Assembly (NCBI GenBank): GCA_032622095.1
Contig: CP136066.1
Coordinates: 157,193,152 to 157,257,151 of the forward strand
Length of the DNA stretch: 64,000 nt
Origin: Siphonodentalium dalli
Taxonomy: Eukaryota; Mollusca; Scaphopoda; Gadilida; Siphonodentaliidae
Reading direction: 5' to 3'
Of the stretch, positions 34,594 through 43,202 are shown piece by piece (position 1 is the stretch's first letter; each line of letters opens with the position of its first letter). A model generated the notes under the pieces. That model did not search any database. It saw only the letters and a list, made by a program, of their open reading frames with translations, and was not told the origin of the DNA. The position numbers and the translations under genes are program-made.

Positions 34594-34796
34594 CAGTAAT
34601 GCTCTAAGTAATCGACTTGTTAACCACAGCAGAATTATGGGTAACTTTTCAGGAAATATGGCTTGTTGCCATTCATTGGAAAGCTCTCCCTGAGAGCTTT
34701 CCGATGAATGGTAACAAGCCATATTTCCGACTAAATCCTGAAAAGTTACCCATAATTCTGCTGTGGTTAAGGGGTCGATTATTTAGAGCATTACTG
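34594..34796. mobile_element. P palindrome MITE copy P8
   Basis: CAGTAATGCTCTAAGTAATC to AGAGCATTACTG, flanked by TA. It lies 154 bp from P7. The left arm has a small deletion (TTTTCAGGAAATATGG). Confidence 0.8.
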
Positions 34797-34799
34797 TAA

Positions 34800-35328
34800 T
34801 TAAATCCATGTTTATTGCGACATCGGCTGAAAAGTCACCAAAAAGCATGCAATCTCGAGCTGGGACTACCCCCGATTGTGTATTGAGGAACAAATATTAA
34901 CAAAAAAATATATTCTCTGCCTTGTTTGTTCTATGTTATAAAGTTCCCCGTCAGGACAGGCCAGAATACCAAAAATTCCCAGGTTCTGTACTGGTGGAAT
35001 CTGATCTCAATGGGTGAAGGTAGAGCAGAGATTCATGGCATGATCTAGTGACTTGGGGAGGGGCATCTTTTCCTTAAAATGTGCCTCTGCTCCATATTTT
35101 TGTCCCAGTGAGAAGTGACCTCTCTGAATAATAGTATGTCGCAACAGCATGTTTAAAGTATATTTATTGATTATGTGTTCTTGCTCATGAGTTATAAATC
35201 GGCTCTCGTGTTGCAGAATACTAAATATTCATTGGAGCTCTATGTAGAATGGTGATGTTGGGGTGTACATCCATAGTCACTTCTCCCTAATAACCAAACA
35301 CGGAAAAGTGACTTCTCATAATTTGATA
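34800..35328. other. Intronic sequence without recognised feature
   Basis: No exon, palindrome or family match was noticed. Confidence 0.4.
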
Positions 35329-35329
35329 C

Positions 35330-35420
35330 CAGGCCTGTCATTTGCAGAATGAGGTCGCCAGAGGGTGAATTTAGTGTCGCTAACCCGCACAGTGGACTAT
35401 CATCACGAAATTCACCCTCT
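35330..35420. mobile_element. GAGGT-type MITE fragment M4 (one head)
   Basis: Only one palindromic head remains: GCAGAATGAGGTCGCCAGAG ... AAATTCACCCTCTGC. It abuts the repeat starting CATCTAACTCTTGACAC. Confidence 0.55.
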
Positions 35421-35554
35421 GCATCTAACTCTTGACACGTTATGGGTCAATTTACCCCATGTTTCAATTTTCACCGACCAGATTGCAACCATTTTAGTTA
35501 TATAATTAATTATTTTATTAAATTAATAATTAGTGCCCTAAAATAACAGTCTAA
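35421..35554. repeat. Dispersed repeat ATGGGTCAATTTACC, copy 1
   Basis: The text TATGGGTCAATTTACCCC ... GTTTCAATTTTCAC ... TTAGTGCCCT recurs at 37015-37125 and 61950-62060. The Harbinger remnant is inserted at its end. Confidence 0.6.
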
Positions 35555-36253
35555 AGCCGCTTACACATAGGCGCGGCGCGGCCGGTGCGACCGACGCGGC
35601 CGGACGTTCGAGTTTGTGCAATCATGAAGCACGGGACCTTTACACATTGGCGCGGCGCGGCCAATCGACGGGCGGCGACATTTTTAATGAGCGGCGCGAT
35701 TATTTTCAATGGAACTGTGAGCCATTTTGCAGAGCGATCGCGCGGCGAATCACTGTCAGATCAAAGCATTCCACACATATTCATCGGGTCATGTAGCACT
35801 ACCTCAAATTTAAGGGAAATCCCCAAAAAATCAATTGGCTTCCGCGCCCTGTATTCGTTCTTTATATCATCTTCGATGAAGAAAAGTATCCGTGCGAACT
35901 ATTCCTTTGGTGTTCTAAAGTATTGTATAAATTTGTCCCCATCTGAATAGAGTTCACGGTATAAATTATGATTAAATACACCATGTAAATATCTCTTCTT
36001 ATTAATTGGGTGTACCAAAAACCTTCTATTTCTCTTCTTTTTCCGTTGTCGATACAAATATGCCAGTGCTATTATAACAAGTGTGTCATCAGACACTGCC
36101 TCCGTTCTAAAATCATGTTATGAAACACAATACTTCGGGCGTTTATAATTATTCTGCCGCTACCATGTGAAAGCGCACACTCACGCGGCGAAGACAAAAA
36201 GTTTATTCGCTAGATAAACGCGTCGGTCGCGCCGCGCCCATGTGTAACCAGCT
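35555..36253. mobile_element. PIF/Harbinger element remnant, 3-bp TSD TAA
   Basis: The ends AGCCGCTTACACATAGGCG and CGCCCATGTGTAACCAGCT are inverted and continue into GC-rich CGGCGCGGCC/GGTCGCGCCGCG arms. TAA is duplicated at 35552-35554 and 36254-36256, as expected for Harbinger. The GC-rich ends contrast with the AT-rich host. A HARBI1-like ORF fragment lies at 35899-36096 on the minus strand. Confidence 0.8.
35899..36096 (-). pseudogene. Truncated HARBI1-like transposase N-terminus
   Basis: A 65-codon frame containing KKKRNRRFLVHPINKKR followed by HNLYRELYSDGDKFIQYFR. Harbinger/HARBI1-like nucleases of animals begin with this RRFWVHP-...-HNLYREL-...-KFFQYFRM pattern before the DDE domain. 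The DDE nuclease is missing: the frame ends after FRTPKE and the element ends nearby. It is non-functional as a transposase. Confidence 0.7.
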
Positions 36254-36256
36254 TAA

Positions 36257-36583
36257 CACATCGATCCTGATTCCATTGACGGCATGTATAAACATGATGC
36301 AACATGCATGTAACCTCTGACTAATACTCTTCCAGTCACAATGGTTTTACCACCAATTTTCCCGACATATTTCTGGACTGATAATAAACGCTCTTTATTG
36401 ATCATATAGTTTATTTATCCCCATTTAAGTCATCTGCGGTCAAACTTCAACATCAAACTTCAAAGATGCCCATCCCATGGCATTCCTCTGGTAAGGTGAG
36501 TGGTGACACATATGTACCAATATTCCTACACATCTTCTAAGCTGATAGGGAATGCTCTTTATTGCTCATATTTGCCCCTTTAA
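36257..36583. repeat. Dispersed repeat related to 61300-61930
   Basis: CACAATGGTTTTACCACCAA and AAACGCTCTTTATTGATCAT occur here. The first matches 61540-61560 in reverse complement, and the second matches 61880-61900 and (reverse) 61305-61325. It is a moderately divergent copy with no coding content. Confidence 0.5.
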
Positions 36584-36587
36584 TTAA

Positions 36588-36979
36588 CCCTTTACCCAAC
36601 AAACTGGCCAAAACCGGCCAAATAAAGCTTCAACAGCCTGAAATATCTTCGGTCTGTCTCAATAGAACCATACAAATATGGATATCATTGGAACCGGCTC
36701 CTTGACCACATTGTGATAGTTACAGTTATGCCCTGTGCCAATGCATTCTCTTATATATGCGAGTCGACCATAGGTCGCCTCGCATATATAAGAGAATGCA
36801 TTGGCCTAAAAAAAATCTTTTTTTAACACTTTTTACCATTTTTTCTTACATTCTTTAACAATTTTATAATTTTTAATGTGTTAAGCCAATGCATTCTCTT
36901 ATATATGCGAGGCGACCTATGGTCGACTCGCATATATAAGAGAATGCATTGGCACAGGGCCGTTCTGTTGGGTAAAGGG
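36588..36979. mobile_element. TTAA-flanked MITE, family b (ACCCAACA ends)
   Basis: The inverted ends CCCTTTACCCAACA and TGTTGGGTAAAGGG are flanked by TTAA (36584-36587, 36980-36983). The core is the same double hairpin as in family a (GCCAATGCATTCTCTTATAT ... twice), but the outer 140 bp on the left and 20 bp on the right are unrelated to family a. The hairpin tip is GTCGACCATAGGTCGCC, not GTCTCCCATAGGGAGCC. Confidence 0.75.
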
Positions 36980-36983
36980 TTAA

Positions 36984-37260
36984 GTCATCTGACATCAACA
37001 GCATCTAACTCTTGACACTCTATGGGTCAATTTACCCCCATGTTTCAATTTTCACTGACCAGATTGCAACCTTTTTTTTTATATAAATAATTATTTTATT
37101 TTATTAATAATTAGTGCCCTTTTAAGACATCTGTCGTCAATGGAACTTATCTAATAAGATTATCCGGGTCAAATTAACTCTTTACACAAATTTTTCAGCT
37201 CTGCCATACAGTAAACATATTGGTCTCACACTATCTAACTCAAACAGTACCATATTAATT
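36984..37260. repeat. Dispersed repeat ATGGGTCAATTTACC, copy 2
   Basis: It matches 35421-35554 and 61931-62060 and continues with CTTTTAAGACATCTG. Nothing coding was seen. Confidence 0.55.
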
Positions 37261-37476
37261 AATAATCTATACTAATAAAAATAAATTTTGTTTGTTTGTT
37301 TGTCAGGCTATGGGAAACAAAACGGCTGGAACCTCGGAGCTGAAAATGTGTACACAGGGATCAATTGACCTGGGTAATGTCATGGGATATGTGCCGTTGA
37401 CAAGGGTTTTCTTGTGTTTTAATACCAAGAAACTAATATCAGACGACTTAAGTGCCACCGCTGTTGTTGCAATTAA

Positions 37477-37696
37477 CCCTTTAATGGATGGAGCTTCCTG
37501 AAATTTTGCGAAAACCCTGTGCCAATGCATTCTCTTATATATGAGTCTCCCATAGGAAGCCTCACGTATATAAGAGAATAATTAGCCTAACAATATTTAC
37601 ATTAACCGTGTAAGCCAGTGCATTCACTTATATAGGCAAGGCTCCCTATGAGAGACTCTCATATACCAGTATAAGAGAATGCACTGGCACAGGATA
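37477..37696. mobile_element. TTAA-type MITE, family a, copy 4 (3' truncated)
   Basis: It begins after TTAA (37473-37476) with CCCTTTAATGGATGGAGC and contains two internal hairpins. The end is lost where it abuts a GAGGT-type fragment at about 37697. Confidence 0.65.
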
Positions 37697-37698
37697 TA

Positions 37699-37779
37699 AA
37701 ATGCGGGATAGCATCACAAAATTCACACTCTGGGGGTCCTCATTCTGCAAATGACAGGCATGCTAAGTTCAGGCTTGTT
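37699..37779. mobile_element. GAGGT-type MITE fragment M5 (right head)
   Basis: It holds the right half-head (GCGGGATAGCATCACAAAAT) followed by the terminus ATGCTAAGTTCAGGCTTG. Confidence 0.55.
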
Positions 37780-37990
37780 AATTAAGAGAGTTCTCAATTT
37801 TTGTGTTCATCATTCATATTTTACGGCTATGATTACTTGTAGTTTTTCATATTTTATATGGTGGAATATTATCCATTTTTCGGAGAGCTACAGCGTATTT
37901 ACCAGTGAATGTATTCCATCAAGATAAATGAATTGTAAATTTTTAACAACATATAGGACTTAGATTTACAATTGTAATGTAAAATTTATA

Positions 37991-38062
37991 TCTCGAGTCA
38001 TTAAAGATACTCAATCCGATTAAACACCACATCGGATTGAGTACCTTTAATGACTCGAGAAA
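37991..38062. repeat. 30-bp-stem hairpin with TTAA inside each arm
   Basis: TCTCGAGTCATTAAAG and TACTCAATCCGAT are mirrored by ATCGGATTGAGTA and CTTTAATGACTCGAGA around the loop TAAACACCAC. It contains the sequence AGATACTCAATCCGAT between TTAA sites. Confidence 0.7.
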
Positions 38063-38492
38063 TAAATTTTGATTACTCTTTCTTTGGCTTCGGGGGTAAA
38101 AAATATTTTATTCGAGTCCAGGAACCTACCCATCAATGCTCAGAGTGATCAGATATCGATTTTTGAAGTTTGTTATTTCAATTGTTTGTGGCCCAGAAAC
38201 ACGCCATCAAAAGGATGGTCTCGGTCAAAATTGCGGATGAAGATGGATAACTCTAAAAAACAAGTGGTAATATGGCAAAATTTCATGAATACTCGAGTGA
38301 TAATACGGCGATATTTCATTGAACAAAATGTTCATAAATAACACGTTTTGGGAAATTTGATACCACAATTGACAGTGGTTAGCATTATTTTTAGGCAATT
38401 AATCGATTCTGATAACTAAAGCGTATTTTGAAGAAATGTTGTTGTTGTTGTATCTTGATTATATGGGGACCCTCTGATCGGATTGAGTACCT
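38005..38492. mobile_element. Possible TTAA-flanked element, family g
   Basis: AGATACTCAATCCGAT after TTAA (38001-38004) is inverted relative to ATCGGATTGAGTACCT before TTAA (38493-38496). The interior has no recognised ORF. It lies about 95 bp from HIF exon 1 in intron 1. The nearer inverted copy at 38031 leaves an alternative 48-bp mini-element. Confidence 0.45.
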
Positions 38493-38590
38493 TTAAATTG
38501 AAATATTAATAAAGCATGTGAAAAAAAAAAATACATGTGTATAAAAGACGAGGGAAAAAAAAAGAAGATATTTCTCAAGTTTACACTCAC

Positions 38591-38832
38591 TTGCAGTAAT
38601 CGAAGGATAACTCTTGACTTTGTTGTCCATAATCCATTTTTTTTGGGTTATAATCCAATTTCGGGTTATAATCCAATTTCGGAGGACTACTAGTACATTC
38701 CATTTTGGGAGGACTGCAGTCCATTCTATGTGGACTGTAGTCCAACCTCTGAGGGCTATAGTCCATCCTTTGAGGATGATACCCCATGGTATTGCACCTC
38801 CTCCCAGAGTAGAGTCCATAATCAAACAACAT
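38591..38832 (-). CDS. HIF1A: HIF-alpha exon 1: start codon and repeat-rich N-terminus
   Basis: The ATG is at 38830-38832 and is the first in-frame ATG after an in-frame TAG (38902-38904). The exon ends at donor GTGAGT after two bases of codon 81; exon 2 supplies the third, giving Lys. Eighty residues precede the bHLH exon. They form imperfect heptads of type [ML]-D-[YC]-[SN]-P-x-[RK]: HPQRMDYSPQRLDYSPHRMD, then SPPK and NPK variants up to KKMDYG. In DNA these are 21-bp repeats at about 38680-38790. Vertebrate HIF-1alpha has only a short N-terminal tail here. The CTTCAG at 38862-38867 could be an acceptor of an untranslated first exon. Phase continuity makes it part of this gene; the function of the repeats is unknown. 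Confidence 0.8.
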
Positions 38833-38979
38833 CACCGAGGTGTCATCAGTAAGAACAGTGGAGGAACTGAAGACATGAGAGCAATGGCACAGATGAAATA
38901 CCTATACACAGGGCATGGCTCAGCTGTGGTAGGGCCACATTCATTTATAGATTTGTTTCACCAGGTGTTTAGCAGCAAT
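38833..38979 (-). promoter_or_regulatory. Presumed 5' UTR/upstream segment of HIF-alpha
   Basis: This segment upstream of the start codon has no clear TATA box or RCGTG hypoxia element that I could see. The part 38862-38982 is duplicated, in pieces, at 40030-40066 and 41333-41420. The transcription start is not determinable from sequence. Confidence 0.35.
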
Positions 38980-39232
38980 CAAGCCTTGAATAGGGTGTCT
39001 GTCATTTGCAGAATGAGGTTCCCAGAGGGTGAATTTAGTGATGCTACCCCGTATAGTGGGCTAGCATCACCAAATTCACCCTCTGGGAACCTCATTCTGC
39101 TGAGGTGTAAGCTGAATGAGGTCCCCAGAGGGTGAATTTGGTGATGCTAGCCCGCTATGCGGGGTAGCATCACTAAATTCACCCTCTGGGGACCTCATTC
39201 TGCAAATGACAGGCACACTATTTCAAGGCTTA
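38980..39232. mobile_element. GAGGT-type hAT MITE, copy M6
   Basis: It runs from CAAGCCTTGAATAGGGTGTC to TTTCAAGGCTTA. It has two adjacent palindromic heads (39010-39100, 39116-39203) and no middle block. GCAGCAAT (38972-38979) and GCAGCTAT (39233-39240) form an 8-bp imperfect TSD. The related host copy at 41402-41414 (AGCAGCAATGGATG) is the empty site. It lies about 150 bp upstream of the HIF start codon. Confidence 0.75.
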
Positions 39233-39344
39233 GCAGCTATGGATGATTGAGTTAATGGAGTCAGACAAGCCACCAATCACATTGTTATAGATTTCCTTCG
39301 TCATCATAATTTGTCCTTTTTTATGACAATAACCATATATAAGA

Positions 39345-39402
39345 GAATGCACTGGCACAGGATTGTTAATGATGCACTAGCACAGCTCCCATCATGAAAG
39401 GG
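39345..39402. mobile_element. TTAA-type MITE, family a, copy 5 (right end only)
   Basis: ATATATAAGAGAATGCACTG through CATCATGAAAGGG, then TTAA (39403-39406). The left half is missing. Confidence 0.55.
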
Positions 39403-39476
39403 TTAATGTTCGCTCAAGTAGATAGGAGATGTCATTGTTGTTTTTTATTGGTTAAAGTTTATAAAACTTTGATGTA

Positions 39477-39689
39477 CAGTAATGCTCTAAATAATCGACT
39501 CCTTAACCACAGCAGAATTATGGGTAACTTTTCAGGATTTAGTTGGAAATATGGCTTGTTGCCATTCATCAGAAAGCTCTCAGTGAGAGCTTTCCGATGA
39601 ATGGCAACAAGCCATATTTCAGACTAAATCCTGAAACCTTACCCATAATTCTGTTGTGGTCAAGGAGTCGATTATTTAGGCCATTACTG
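39477..39689. mobile_element. P palindrome MITE copy P9
   Basis: CAGTAATGCTCTAAATAATC to GGCCATTACTG, flanked by TA (39475-39476, 39690-39691). Full-length palindrome. Confidence 0.8.
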
Positions 39690-39731
39690 TAGGTTACACT
39701 GGTGAACTTTAAGCAAAAATATTGATATCTC

Positions 39732-40020
39732 CAATCCTTAAAATAGTCTGTCTGACATTTGCAGAATGAGGTCCTCAGAGGGTGAATTTAATGACACTTT
39801 CCTGCACTGTGTGCTAGCATCACCAAATTCACCCTATGTGAACCTCATTATGTTTAGGGTCAACTGCTATGGGAGACCTAGTATATAGCCTCATTTACCT
39901 AAGCAGAATGAGGTCCCCAGAGGGTAAATTTGGTGATGCTAGCCCACTGAGATTAGCATCACTAACTTCACCCCTGGGGACCTCATTCTGCAAATGTCAG
40001 ACACACTATTTCAAGGCTTG
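39732..40020. mobile_element. GAGGT-type hAT MITE, copy M7 with perfect TSD
   Basis: The termini CAATCCTTAAAATAG and CTATTTCAAGGCTTG are inverted. GATATCTC is duplicated exactly at 39724-39731 and 40021-40028. This is direct proof of the 8-bp TSD of the family. It contains two heads and a shortened middle block. Confidence 0.85.
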
Positions 40021-40069
40021 GATATCTCACTGAAGACATGAGAGAAACGGCACAGATGAAATACTTATA

Positions 40070-41332
40070 GGAATCAGGGAGCTAAATGTGTTCTAGAGTC
40101 GGGGAGCGAGTACACCGTGGAATGCTAAAGGTGAAGGTAACTGAAGAATGACCTTCACCTGATACATGCGACACGTTATTAAAGGATGACATCGCGTTTA
40201 TTTGATTTGTACATACCCGGTAATATCTAAATAATTTAAACTGGGGAATGAATGGGGAATGGATTTTTGTGAGCGGGAAATGTATTTAACTAGCTGCTGT
40301 AGTTCTGGGTTTTAGTTCTGGGGGTGATGGCATCACCAGTAGTGTTAATGTCGTGCAAAACTGTCATGGCAGGTTTGTTAAACAGATAGTATGCCCTGCC
40401 ATCTGGTCAAATTTCATGCCAGAAGCTGTGGCTGATGTTGTATCATTATGTTTAGATATTTAAATTGACTTATGGTTGCTTTATAATGCTATTAAAGTAT
40501 TTTTTATTTCAATTTTCTGTTAATTTTTGTAAATGTTTATTATAAATTGACAAATTCTGCATGAAAAGAGTTTAAAATTGGACAAGTTATCCCTCTCAAA
40601 ATGTATATTAATTAACATATCCTCTTCAATTTAGTAATATTATGGTATATAAGGGCATTCTTCAGTTATACGAGATGCATCAGCTAGTAAAATTGAAAAA
40701 AAAAATCTAAATTTTTTGGCTTTATTTTGAGGAGTGACACTAATTTTCAGGATGCCTCATATTGGAAAAATAAACAACTACTGCTCGATATTATCCATTT
40801 TTTATTTCAGTAAGGTCTATATTTTGATAAAATACTATAAGAAACGCTGTGTTTCACACATATACATATATATAGGAATCAGGGAGCTAAATGTGTTTTA
40901 GAGTCGGGGAGCGAGTACACCGTGGAATGCTAAAGGTGAAGGTAACTGAAGAATGACCTTCAGCTTATACATGCGACACGTTATTAAAGGATGACATCGC
41001 GTTTATTTGATTTGTACATAATATCTAAATAATTTAAACTGGGGAATGAATGGGGGAATGGATTTTTTTGAGCGGGAAATGTATTTAACTAGCTGCTGTA
41101 GTTCTGGGTTTTTCCAGATCAAATTTGGCTGTGGGATAGCCCTGTCGTACACTTGGGGATTTATTTTTTAAAGTAAACACATGACCTATGATTTTTCTTG
41201 CATTTTCGTGATCAACTGGTGTCAATCTAGCTGGATAAACATCACTGGTATGGCCTGCAGGCTTCAATTCAGTGAATTTGGCCGAAACGTTAACACTGTC
41301 GCCTATGGGAAACCATTTACTTCAGTGATTCC
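40070..41332. mobile_element. GGAATCA-ended element, copy 2, TATA TSD
   Basis: It starts GGAATCAGGGAGCTAAATG and ends CCATTTACTTCAGTGATTCC. TATA flanks both ends (40066-40069, 41333-41336). The related sequence at 38895-38925 (GAAATACCTATACACAG) is the empty site. Inside, the left-end text recurs at 40874-41172, so either a second copy is nested or the left part was duplicated. No ORF was recognised. Confidence 0.65.
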
Positions 41333-41422
41333 TATACACACAGCATGGCTCAGCTGTGGTGGGGGGCCACATTAATTTATGGATTTCTTTCACCAGGTGC
41401 TCAGCAGCAATGGATGATTCAG

Positions 41423-42053
41423 CAAGCCTGAATTTAGTGTGTCTGACATTTACAGAATGAGGTCCCCAGAGGGTGAATTTAGTGACCCTATCCCTCATAG
41501 CACCGCCAATGTATATGACTGCTCTTTATTGGCAGTGACGTCATCAGCAAATCGCATGATTGGCAAGCGAATGATGAAATTATTTCATTGTTTGCACTGA
41601 CGTAAAATGACGAAGATTTAAGAATGAGTAAATGTCAATCAACTGAACAAGCCTTGAAATGTATGTAGTGTGTCTGTCATTTGAAGAATGAGGTCCCCAG
41701 AGGGTGAATTTAGTGATGACATACTGCACAGCAGGCTAGCATCACCAAATTCACCATCTGGGAACCTCATTCTGTTTAGGGTCAACTGCTATGGGAGACC
41801 TAGGATCAGATTGAAATTCCCCAGTTGATGTTTTCACCCATTAGTCACCTCGATAATGCATTTTATATTCTGAAAATTAGGGGATTTAAAAACTTCCCAG
41901 AAGGGAAAAGGTAACTAAAACAATGTTAATTTGAGACTATAGATACTTCACAGAAGATGAGGTCCCCAGAGGGTGAATTTGGCAATACTTGCAGCATCAC
42001 TAAATTCACTAGATCTCATTCTGCAAATGTCAGACACACTAAATTCAGACTTG
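41423..42053. mobile_element. GAGGT-type hAT MITE, copy M8 (with internal second copy)
   Basis: The ends CAAGCCTGAATTTAGTGTG and CACACTAAATTCAGACTTG are inverted. The TSD is TGATTCAG (41415-41422) and TGATTGAG (42054-42061). A second left end starts at 41648 (CAAGCCTTGAAATGTATG). The host flanks match 38970-38979 and 39233-39260, upstream of HIF exon 1. Confidence 0.75.
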
Positions 42054-42502
42054 TGATTGAGTTAATGGAGCCAGACAAGCCACCAAACACAATATTATAG
42101 ATTTCCTTGTCATCATAATTTGTCCTTGTCCATGACAATAACCAATAGGTTGATCCAGTTAGCTGACAAGTGGACATAGTTATAAGACAGTACAAATTGG
42201 CAGACATCATCCGATTATGCCAAAGTCAGTGCTACCTGCCAATTAGTCTAAGGAATAAAGAAGGGCCTTGCATTCTTGAGATATACTACTGTAGAATGGC
42301 CTTGAATTAGAGAGCTATACTTATTACCAATGAAAGTCCTTAATATTAAAATACCCTTTTGATTCAATATCAGATTTAGAATCTGCGGAAAATTGCCGAT
42401 TCGCAAGGCCCTAGACTTTTGGCGTTTTTTTTGCCAGTTTCCAAACCAATGCATTACAAAAGAATGAGGAGATCTTGAAAAGTTTATTTAATTTGTTTTC
42501 AA
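42054..42502. repeat. Copy of the HIF-upstream flank, then unassigned sequence
   Basis: TTGAGTTAATGGAG through GACAATAACCA (42057-42147) matches 39243-39338. The short text CGATTCGCAAGGCCCTAGA near 42399 resembles a hAT end of the 19938-20627 type. No gene was seen. Confidence 0.5.
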
Positions 42503-42506
42503 TTAA

Positions 42507-42690
42507 CCCTTCTGTGACTGCAGTTTCTTGAAATTTTGTGAAAACCCAGTGCCAATGGATTCTCTTATGTATGGAGTCTCCCATAGGGAGCTTTGCATAT
42601 ATAAGAGAAAACATTGGCCTAACAATATTTACCTTGACCTTGAAAGTCAGTGCATTCTCTTATATGAGAATATAAGAGAATGCACTGGCT
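42507..42690. mobile_element. TTAA-type MITE, family a, copy 6 (truncated)
   Basis: It begins after TTAA (42503-42506) with CCCTTCTGTGACTGCAG and contains the hairpin blocks. The right end is replaced by a GAGGT-type head fragment (42692-42752). Confidence 0.6.
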
Positions 42691-42691
42691 T

Positions 42692-42752
42692 ACTAAATTC
42701 ACCCTCTGGGGACCTCATATTGCAAACGTCAGACAAACTATTTGAAGGCTTG
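42692..42752. mobile_element. GAGGT-type MITE fragment M9 (right head)
   Basis: ACTAAATTCACCCTCTGGGG through ACTATTTGAAGGCTTG. Only the right terminus remains. Confidence 0.55.
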
Positions 42753-42780
42753 GATATCTCATTGTCATCACTTCAACATA

Positions 42781-42945
42781 CAATAACGCTCTAAATAATC
42801 GACTCCTTATCCCCAGCAGAATTATGGGTAACTTTTCATGATTTAGTCGGAAATATGGCTTGTTGCCATTCATCGGAAAGCTCTCACTGAAAAGTTACCC
42901 ATAATTCTGATGTGGTTAAGGAGTCGATTATTTAGAGCATTACTG
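42781..42945. mobile_element. P palindrome MITE copy P10 (shortened)
   Basis: CAATAACGCTCTAAATAATC to AGAGCATTACTG, flanked by TA. Most of one arm is deleted between GCTCTCA and CTGAAAAG. Confidence 0.7.
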
Positions 42946-42999
42946 TAGATTTACATTTTGACATCATTGTGCTGAATCATGCATAATATTTGCAATTAT

Positions 43000-43191
43000 A
43001 GTAATCGACTCCTTAACCGCAGCAGAATTATGGGAAATTTTTCAGGATTTAGTCGGAAATATGCCTTGCTGCCATTCATTGGAAAGCTCTCAGTGAGAGC
43101 TTTCCGATGAATGGCAACAAGCCATATTTCCGACTATATCCTGAAAAGTTACCTGTGGTTAAGGAGTTAAATTTTATTTAGGGCGTTATTG
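43000..43191. mobile_element. P palindrome MITE copy P11
   Basis: The left terminus lacks ATGCCCTAAA (TAGTAATCGACTCC), and the right end is GGGCGTTATTG with TA. The arms are otherwise well paired. It lies 54 bp from P10. Confidence 0.7.
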
Positions 43192-43202
43192 TATGAAATT
43201 AA

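Larger units (their letters stand above)
33659..38590 (-). other. HIF-alpha intron 1 (4.9 kb)
   Basis: It is defined by donor GTGAGT (38585-38590) and the acceptor at 33659-33660. The phase is after the second base of codon 81. It contains two P palindromes, GAGGT-type fragments, a Harbinger remnant, and TTAA elements of families a, b and g. Confidence 0.85.

Noticed and set aside
38614-39135. 173-codon plus-strand frame
   Set aside because: It runs antisense over HIF exon 1 and then into a GAGGT MITE; no domain, and the opposite strand has the spliced coding exon.
40070-41172. LTR retrotransposon interpretation of the direct repeats 40070-40322 and 40874-41172
   Set aside because: No TG..CA ends, primer-binding site or 5-bp TSD; the flanking TATA and inverted GGAATCA ends fit a DNA-type element better.
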